From Paragorgia papillata (lineage: Eukaryota > Cnidaria > Anthozoa > Scleralcyonacea > Coralliidae), in the NCBI GenBank assembly GCA_035771165.1, contig JAWNZC010000311.1, positions 1,853,501-1,917,500 on the forward strand: a stretch of DNA of 64,000 nt, read 5' to 3'. The position numbers were made by a program, and so were the translations under genes. The notes beneath the pieces are model-generated. The model saw only the letters and a program-made list of their open reading frames with translations, had not been told where the DNA came from and ran no database searches. Shown in pieces: positions 57,595 through 64,000 of the stretch (within the stretch, counting starts at the first letter, position 1; every line of letters starts with the position of its first letter).

Positions 57595-59644
57595 CATTCT
57601 CGTCCCCAGAGCCTCTCCCGTGCTGGCGCGCGGAAAAGGCTCTGGGGGAATCCAAAACCGGAACACCAAGATTCTTTGGTGTTCTTTCTAAAGCGCATGC
57701 GTTTAAGTTCGCGGTTTGGGAGTTGGACACGAGATCATCGACAGTTGTTTGGAATAATATAATTTTCCTTTCGTTTTCGATTCTGGCGGTTTGGCTGTCT
57801 CGTATTGACTCGTTTGACTTTGGAACAATTCTGATTGTGGTAGATTCCGTTCGAAAAAGGTCCTTGTCGAGTGTGGCTCATCGCCGCGTTTATTCGGCGG
57901 GGCAAAAGACATTAAAATTTACGAGTTCGCTTCAGAGCCTGGCAAATATAGAGCCGCGTCGGAATTTCTTCGTATTTACGGCCTCTTTTAGTGAAGGTAG
58001 TTCTCTTTAATTTGTTGCACCGTTCGTTTATATTTGACTTGTATATTTCAATGAGATTCTTAGTATGTACCAATGAGGCACGAACAGCCTGCAGTGTGCT
58101 GTCTATCGTATATCGGTTTCAAATTGCTGTCTGTCTTCTGTGTTTGATTTAATTATGTATTGGGAAACGGGTTGATTGCTTTGAAAAACGTTCGATTAAA
58201 TTGTTCGGATTATAACTATGATTAGAATTGTGCTTCGTTGTCAGTTTTCGTGTCTCAAATACTGTTTATTTATAAGCATTCACTTACCCTGGGTGCCAGA
58301 GGTTCTTCCACGCTCGTAGGGACAATGGGGATACTAGAGGACGCCAGGCGGTAAATTCGCAAGGCGAGCGGGAAGAACCTCTGGAACACCGAGCCGTTTC
58401 TCTGATCGCGCCGAGCCAATGAAAAGGTTACGTTCCAAAATCTGGACGTAAGACGTTAATTGGTCAAGCGAAGAATCATTTTTTAACAATAAGTTTCATT
58501 GCTATCGCACATCCCTATTAATAACATGAATAACATCTTAAACATCGTCTAGAAGATGCAGTCATCAGCAGTGATTTCCTTGTATATATATACTAGTATT
58601 CTCTCTCTGTTTTGGAGCCTATACTTTCGCTTAACGTTGATATACAACTTATACTTTTTTGGAATGCTTTTGCTCTCTCGCGAGGATTTTTTTGATTGCG
58701 TGGGAAAGTCTTGACTCGTTATGAGCTCAACGAGCATCAAAGCGACTACCTCTTTAATACTTTAGCTTCATTCAGCTACGAGACGGCTTCGTCATTGAAA
58801 ATATGTATAACAAACAACAAGATAGCATCGTTGAAATATATCCTGTAAGTATGTTGTTAGAAATCTATAAGCTTTCATTTGAAGTGTAGTTCAAGTCGTT
58901 CAAGTTCCTGCGTATCTGAAATTCTATAACCGAGTAAACCGACTTCATGTGAGACGTTAAGTAAATAAATATTTATTTATTATTGAGTGAACATTTTGGA
59001 TTTGAAAAAGTTCCATATAACCCAGAAACATAAGCCATACATCAAAGGGAAGCTTATGAAATTTATAACAACATACGTACAAGATAGCGTTCAACAATGC
59101 ATAGTTTGGAAGTTATAACTGTCTGAGTGTCTGCATGACAAGTAACAGACGGCGGATTTGAAAGTTTATAGTGAATATCGGGCAGCATCACGTCGCCCGA
59201 ACTAAAATCAAACCAGTTTTATTAAATTTGAGCAATTTTTATTCGTCTAATGTATAGAAGACTGTCGAGACGATAGCATTATTACTTGTTTGAGAAATAC
59301 AAAATAGAGTTGACTCCGGATTGCAAAAATATCATTAACCCGTACGGCCCTCGGGTACGGCGGTTTCAAATTTCAAATCAAAACAGTAAAACACGGCTCG
59401 GTGTTCCAGAGGTTTTTCGCGCTCGCCTTCCGGGTTGGCCCCTCCCACTTTACCGCCTGGCTTCCTCGTGTGTCCCCGTTATCCCCCACGAGCATCGAAA
59501 AACCTCTGGCACCCAGGGTAGCTTCACTAAGCTCCGTCGTTATAGTCCTTTGAATTTGAACAACCAATCAGATCGCGATGATATATGGATTCCCCCAGAG
59601 CCTTTCCGCGCGCCAGCACGGGAGAGGCTCTGGGGACGAGAATG
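57595..59644. mobile_element. 2.05-kb element with 10-bp target duplication
   Basis: TIRs of about 58 bp start CATTCTCGTCCCCAGAGCC and end GGCTCTGGGGGAATCC, themselves partly palindromic. A perfect CTACGAGCAT duplication flanks it (57,585-57,594 and 59,645-59,654). A 10-bp duplication fits Mutator-like elements. No transposase; the interior holds a further nested element. Confidence 0.85.
58285..59520. mobile_element. 1.24-kb foldback-like element nested in the 2.05-kb element
   Basis: TIRs of about 115 bp begin TACCCTGGGTGCCAGAGGTT and contain CGCCAGGCGGTAAA and AACCTCTGGAACACCGAGCC; each arm is itself a hairpin. The flanks GCATTCACT and GCTTCACTA may be a decayed 9-bp duplication. The interior carries an inverted pair of the GTATGTTGTTAGAAAT module (58,815-58,900 and 59,045-59,125). 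Confidence 0.75.
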
Positions 59645-59654
59645 CTACGAGCAT

Positions 59655-60750
59655 ATATAGGAGAAAAGCTATTTCTAATCGGACCATTTTATTGGCTGAA
59701 AGCCATCATGTGCTCGGTAGTTTGCACTTCCCTTCTTTCAACCTCGTACCCAGGCCCTTCTCAAAATGGTGGGGCGGAGAGGCTGGTCACGTGACACCAA
59801 TAATTTTGGAATATTTTGATGAGTGACTCACACTGTACCGAGTATAGTTGGCCTGCGTATGTAAATCTAATCAGCGAACTATTTAGGCACTCAAGAATAA
59901 CCAAACTGTACAAATAACAAGACAGTCTCTTGACATACCAAACTATTTTGCCCAATTTGTCAGATTTGCTAATCGGCGCGCCTTCTGTGTGATCGGTCAG
60001 CGTAAAATCCAATTATCACCAATAAACACCAATATGATATCCCGCATGGCGGCCGCAAAGCAAGCGTGCCAGGCCAAACATTTTGTATTGTTAAACAAAG
60101 GAGAAGCTCTACCAGGAATATTCTTAAAAGTGAAGAAATAAAAAGAGTGAAGCAAATCCAAATTAGCTTTACGAGATTAAGGTATGTACTGTCACTTCTG
60201 TTTTAAATACTGTATATTTTAGACTATATCACGAATATATCTGTGAAGGTCTGAGGGACAGATGGTCAGTATTGAAGTCATTATTAAAACTTATGCGTCA
60301 ACTTGTTTTATGCCACTTTATACATGCACTTCTCACTTCTAACTCCCACATAAAAAGTCTGGTAATTGTTAAATCTATCAATATTAACAATAATCTTCCA
60401 CCGACTTCTGAATATTGACATTTCATAGAGTTAAACAAAAATTATTACAACACCCTACTACAAGGGAAAATCTTAAAATATCTTTTATTTCTCTGTGAAA
60501 CATTTTCAAAGTCATAAGTACACGTAATATACTTTATATAATATACTGAGCGATTGCAACCGGCTTGCTGCTGTGACTGTGAATTGAGTGCTATTTAATA
60601 GTTTATTAGTATTAGTATCAGTACAGTACTATACATAATTATTACCATTCAAGTCACAGTAGCAAGCTGGTTGATCACTAAAAAAAATAGTCTTGTAAAA
60701 TTCCACCAATGACAACACATTTAAAATTGCTGCTCAATTTCTCTTTAAAA
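59655..60750. other. Non-coding interval, no gene
   Basis: Short frames only. A GTATGT donor-like site at 60,182 lies upstream of the exon fragment at 60,754, but all phases joining them meet a stop, so I do not link them. Confidence 0.45.
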
Positions 60751-60753
60751 CAG

Positions 60754-60849
60754 ATAACTGTTCGTGACCTAGAGAACAACAAAGTTAAATTCCATTATGT
60801 TGGATATTCAGAGGAATTTGATGAATGGCAAACTGCACATATTTGTTGA
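60754..60849 (+). pseudogene. Exon fragment with chromo/Tudor-like motif
   Basis: After a TTAAAACAG acceptor the frame reads ITVRDLENNKVKFHYVGYSE and EFDEWQTAHIC, then stop. The VKFHYVGYSEEFDEW core looks like the beta-barrel of Tudor-knot/MBT-type domains. The fragment ends about 25 bp before the LINE 3' end, and ACATATTTGTTGAGTC is duplicated between them. Confidence 0.4.
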
Positions 60850-60872
60850 GTCACAGCGACATATTTGTTGAG

Positions 60873-63800
60873 TCTTTAGATAGATAGATAGATAGATAGT
60901 CTTTATTTTAACACGCTAACAACGTCAGCAAAGGCTGATTTCCACGAAGGGCGTGTATAAGGAAACAAGAAATTAAATTTACATACAGTGCAGAAAACTA
61001 AATAACTTTTAAAATAACTAACAAATGGTAATGTCAATATAAAGTGAAGATAGATATTGTTACATACTTTTATGAGTAGCAATTTTTCTCACGAATAATG
61101 AGAGCGATTTGCTCTCCCTAATTTCTGTAGGTAACGAATTCCATATGGATGCCCCATCAAACATGAAACTCTTTTTCATATTATTTGTACGTGGCTGTGG
61201 CAAGCAAAGAGTTGTAGCTATGTCTCGCAAATTATGATTTGTGACTTCCTTTTTATAAGTGAAAAGATTTGAGAGGGATTTCGGGCCCAGCTCATTCAAC
61301 ACTTTAAACACTGATTTTGCTTTGGCCTTTCGCCTTTGTGTTTGGAGTGGTTCCCATCCTAGCGCATTTAGTGCAACGCTATGATCTACATCATTACCCA
61401 TACCTGCTATAATTCGAGCTGATCTGTTATGAAGTTTTTGTAAATATTTGGACTGTGTGTCACCAAATACATTCCAAACTTCACAACAGTAGTTGAAATA
61501 TGGGTGGACAATAGCATTATACACAGAAAGTAGCGTATTTTTGTCAACAAATTCTCTTAAGCGCCGGATGGCAGATATCCCCGAAGAGATTTTTTTGCTA
61601 ATATTTTCAGTATTTCGTTTCCAAGACAAATGCTGGTCAATTGTTACTCCAAGAGTCTTGCATTCATACACACGTTTAATAGGTTTGTTTTCGATAATGA
61701 TATTTGGTTGTGTATGCGAAACATTTCTCAATAGTGGTTTTGATGCAATAAGCATAAATTCAGTTTTGGCCACATTAAGGCTAAGTTTGTTAGCTATTAA
61801 CCATTCTTTGAGGTTATCCAAATCAGAGTTCATTGCAGTTTGAACATCATCCATCGTCTCACCAGTGGCCGTCAAGTTTGTGTCATCGGCAAACAATCGT
61901 GGCACTGTCTTACTTAAACATTCAGGCAAATCATTAATGTAAAGCAAAAAGAATAATGGTCCTAGTATGGAGCCCTGAGGCACACCACACTTGACAGGCT
62001 GTTCTGACGACATTAATCCATTTACCTGACATTTCTGACTACGATCAGTAAGATATGATTTTAGTAGTGAAAGTGCTTTTCCTTTAATTCCGTGTAGTTC
62101 CATTTTTCGTAGTAAAATGTTGTGATTAACGGTATCAAAAGCTTTTTTAAGATCTATAAATACAACTAGGTTGAACATTTTCCTATCCATATTTACATAC
62201 CAGCTATTTGTGCAATCTAGTAGTGCTGTTGCGGTAGAATGAAATTTGCGAAAACCAAATTGTTTTTCAGATAAAAGGTCATTTTCCTTTAAATAATCGT
62301 ATAGTTGCTCATAAATCATTCTTTCCATTACTTTACTTATAGCTGGCAAAACAGAGATAGGTCGATAGTTACTTGCTATATTTCGGTGGCCACTTTTATA
62401 AAGTGGTATTACCCTAGCTGTTTTCCATTCATTGGGAAAAGAGCATAGTGTAATAGATTGATTAAAGATATATGTCAGTGAACTTGAAATAACAGGTGAT
62501 GCTATCTTAAGAATCTTACTGGAGATTTTATCAGTGCCAGTGGCTTTGGAACTAGACAGGCACTGTAAGCGACGATAAATGTTGTTGACAGTTACATCCT
62601 TAAATTCTATGAACTCGGATTTGGCAGTCTTAACAAACTTTTCAAAATTGCAGCCTGATGTGCCTATTTTGTCAGCTAGTTCAATTCCAATGGTTGAGAA
62701 GAACTTATTGAAGCCTTCAGCTATCTCCTGAGGATTGGTTAAATTAATTCCATTTAAACTTAGTTCATTTATGCTTGTAGTTGTATTTTTCCTACCAAGC
62801 AGAGTATTAATGGTTTTCCAAGCCTCCTTAGGATTAAATTTTTGACCAGCAATTTTCTTAGAGTAATACTCTGTCTTAGCATTTCTTAGTTCTTGATTTG
62901 CTTTGTTTCTTGCTTTCTTATAGTTTAGCCAGTCTGTCTCTAGGTTAGTAATAATGGCTTTTCGTTTCAATTTGTCTCTTTCAGTAATCAGCATTTTAAC
63001 ATTACTTGTCACCCAAGGATTACTTTTTGGTTTAATCTTTTTATTCTGAAGTGGTGCATGCTTGTTTAACACTTCAAAAAACAAATCCTTCCAAATTTGC
63101 CACATACTATGTGTATCTTCCGCAAAAAAGTAAATATACTCCCAGGGTTGATTCAATAGATCCTCAAGAAACTTTTGATCATTAAATTTTTTCATATTTC
63201 TGAACTCAATAATATTTTCCTTGTGTTTTTCAGTATAATTGATTTTTCTAATTGCATAGATCATGCTATGGTCACTGATTCCAGTATGGATAACTCCAGA
63301 GTCAGAAATTATCTCCGGTTTATTTGTAACAAAATGATCAAGGAGGCTGGCAGTTGTCATTGTTACTCGTGTAGTTTCACTAATCAACTGAGACAATTGA
63401 TATAACTCATATATTGTTTTCAATTTTTTAGTTGGTTGATCTGGATTTGCCTTTAATAAATCACAGTTTAGGTCACCAAGAATATATAATTCTTTGTTTT
63501 CGTCATCTAAAGATTTAATTAAATTTTCTAAGTGGGTGAAAAAATCAGATGTTGTATTTGGTGGTCTATAAATTGTAGTAACAAGAAATGGATGACTATG
63601 AGGTTTATTGATTTCTATGCAGACGGCTTCTAAGTCAGGTGGGACAATATCATTTCTGACACGGTAGTTTATAGAGCTACGCAAGTAAATACAAACGCCA
63701 CCTCCATTTCTTGATCTGTCTTTTCTGATAATATCGTAACCATCCAAATGTATCAAATTATCAGTAATAGTTGAATCAAGCCTGGTTTCATTGAAGGCAA

Positions 63801-64000
63801 GCAAATCAATGTATTGCTTAGACATTGAAATATTGATTTCATCAAATTGTTTGGGCAAGCTAACAATGTTTAGAAAAGCCATTTTAAAACCTTTTTCATT
63901 TGGGATTGAATTTAAACTATCAGAAAAATTGCTACTCATGTTCTCTGTTGACAGGTCATTGCTATCTACTTCATAATTTGAGCTACATGTTTTAGATAGT
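60873..64000 (-). mobile_element. CR1/L2-like LINE, 5' part beyond window
   Basis: The minus-strand LINE ends at 60,873-60,900 in a (GATA)n/(TATC)n tail, a 3' microsatellite end typical of CR1/L2-group elements. About 160 bp of 3' UTR separates the tail from the ORF stop. The ORF and element continue past the window edge. Confidence 0.9.
61060..64000 (-). CDS. LINE endonuclease-reverse transcriptase (5' end off window)
   Basis: At least 959 codons from a Met at 63,939. The frame stays open for 20 more codons to the window edge, so the true start lies outside. The APE endonuclease spans about residues 20-235, with FNETRLD near 49-55, YILGDLNCD near 152-160 and ISDHSMI near 221-227. The reverse transcriptase shows YRPISVLP near 525, FIDLKKAFD near 594-602, GVPQGSILGP near 652-661 and catalytic FADD at 683-686. 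The C-terminus (YCCEVWNVFG, IWNSLPTEIR) is the usual family tail. All key residues and the frame are intact, so this may be a young, active-type copy. It is unrelated in detail to the satellite-embedded LINE, which has YVDD. Confidence 0.95.
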   Translation of the reverse strand, partial: LSKTCSSNYEVDSNDLSTENMSSNFSDSLNSIPNEKGFKMAFLNIVSLPKQFDEINISMSKQYIDLLAFNETRLDSTITDNLIHLDGYDIIRKDRSRNGGGVCIYLRSSINYRVRNDIVPPDLEAVCIEINKPHSHPFLVTTIYRPPNTTSDFFTHLENLIKSLDDENKELYILGDLNCDLLKANPDQPTKKLKTIYELYQLSQLISETTRVTMTTASLLDHFVTNKPEIISDSGVIHTGISDHSMIYAIRKINYTEKHKENIIEFRNMKKFNDQKFLEDLLNQPWEYIYFFAEDTHSMWQIWKDLFFEVLNKHAPLQNKKIKPKSNPWVTSNVKMLITERDKLKRKAIITNLETDWLNYKKARNKANQELRNAKTEYYSKKIAGQKFNPKEAWKTINTLLGRKNTTTSINELSLNGINLTNPQEIAEGFNKFFSTIGIELADKIGTSGCNFEKFVKTAKSEFIEFKDVTVNNIYRRLQCLSSSKATGTDKISSKILKIASPVISSSLTYIFNQSITLCSFPNEWKTARVIPLYKSGHRNIASNYRPISVLPAISKVMERMIYEQLYDYLKENDLLSEKQFGFRKFHSTATALLDCTNSWYVNMDRKMFNLVVFIDLKKAFDTVNHNILLRKMELHGIKGKALSLLKSYLTDRSQKCQVNGLMSSEQPVKCGVPQGSILGPLFFLLYINDLPECLSKTVPRLFADDTNLTATGETMDDVQTAMNSDLDNLKEWLIANKLSLNVAKTEFMLIASKPLLRNVSHTQPNIIIENKPIKRVYECKTLGVTIDQHLSWKRNTENISKKISSGISAIRRLREFVDKNTLLSVYNAIVHPYFNYCCEVWNVFGDTQSKYLQKLHNRSARIIAGMGNDVDHSVALNALGWEPLQTQRRKAKAKSVFKVLNELGPKSLSNLFTYKKEVTNHNLRDIATTLCLPQPRTNNMKKSFMFDGASIWNSLPTEIRESKSLSLFVRKIATHKSM

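Noticed and set aside
1..64000. tRNA genes or tRNA-derived SINEs
   Set aside because: Scanning for B-box-like GGTTCGAATCC words and paired acceptor stems by eye found none.

Overview
The window is eukaryotic DNA made almost entirely of repeats. The intact non-LTR retrotransposon ORFs, spliced transposon genes (HECT, RecQ, Ulp1-like), many long-TIR DNA elements and AT-rich intergenic sequence fit an invertebrate, most likely a cnidarian such as a coral or anemone. That placement is inference; no host marker gene was recognised. I see no convincing conserved host gene, tRNA or rRNA.

Region 1 (1-17,860) is a 206-bp satellite. About 40 units run in one orientation (1-13,556), then a 0.33-kb unique spacer, then about 19 units in the opposite orientation (13,888-17,860). 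A 5'-truncated LINE sits in the left arm. It was then duplicated together with its satellite flanks, giving two copies 4,195 bp apart, one with an open 804-codon frame and one frameshifted. A two-exon coiled-coil gene fragment starts just past the satellite.

Region 2 (20,300-30,000) has small MITEs, an 802-bp element with an 8-bp target duplication that replaced the last codon of an unrecognised gene, a field of GTAGTT/AACTAC palindromes, a 64-bp minisatellite and a possible 2.6-kb element.

Region 3 (30,092-46,178) is a nest of transposons. A host element of about 2.8 kb with TIRs of roughly 680 bp has been interrupted three times. A 7.19-kb element with TIRs of at least 0.8 kb entered its left TIR; that element itself holds a Ulp1-like element and tandem relatives of the 206-bp satellite. 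A 4.80-kb element carrying a RecQ helicase and a Cys-rich gene entered the right TIR, as did a 1.25-kb inverted-repeat element. Target duplications and uninterrupted opposite arms let the order be read.

Region 4 (47,727-54,660) is a 250-bp tandem repeat split by a 6.36-kb DNA transposon. This has 234-bp TIRs, an 8-bp target duplication, an intact DDE integrase gene and a convergent, spliced HECT E3-ligase-like gene.

Region 5 (54,700-64,000) holds more nested inverted-repeat elements and an intact CR1/L2-like LINE ORF that runs off the window end. The genes that can be read mostly serve mobile elements: endonuclease/reverse transcriptase for LINEs, integrase plus a ubiquitin-ligase-like partner, and a RecQ-type helicase plus a zinc-binding partner for DNA elements.
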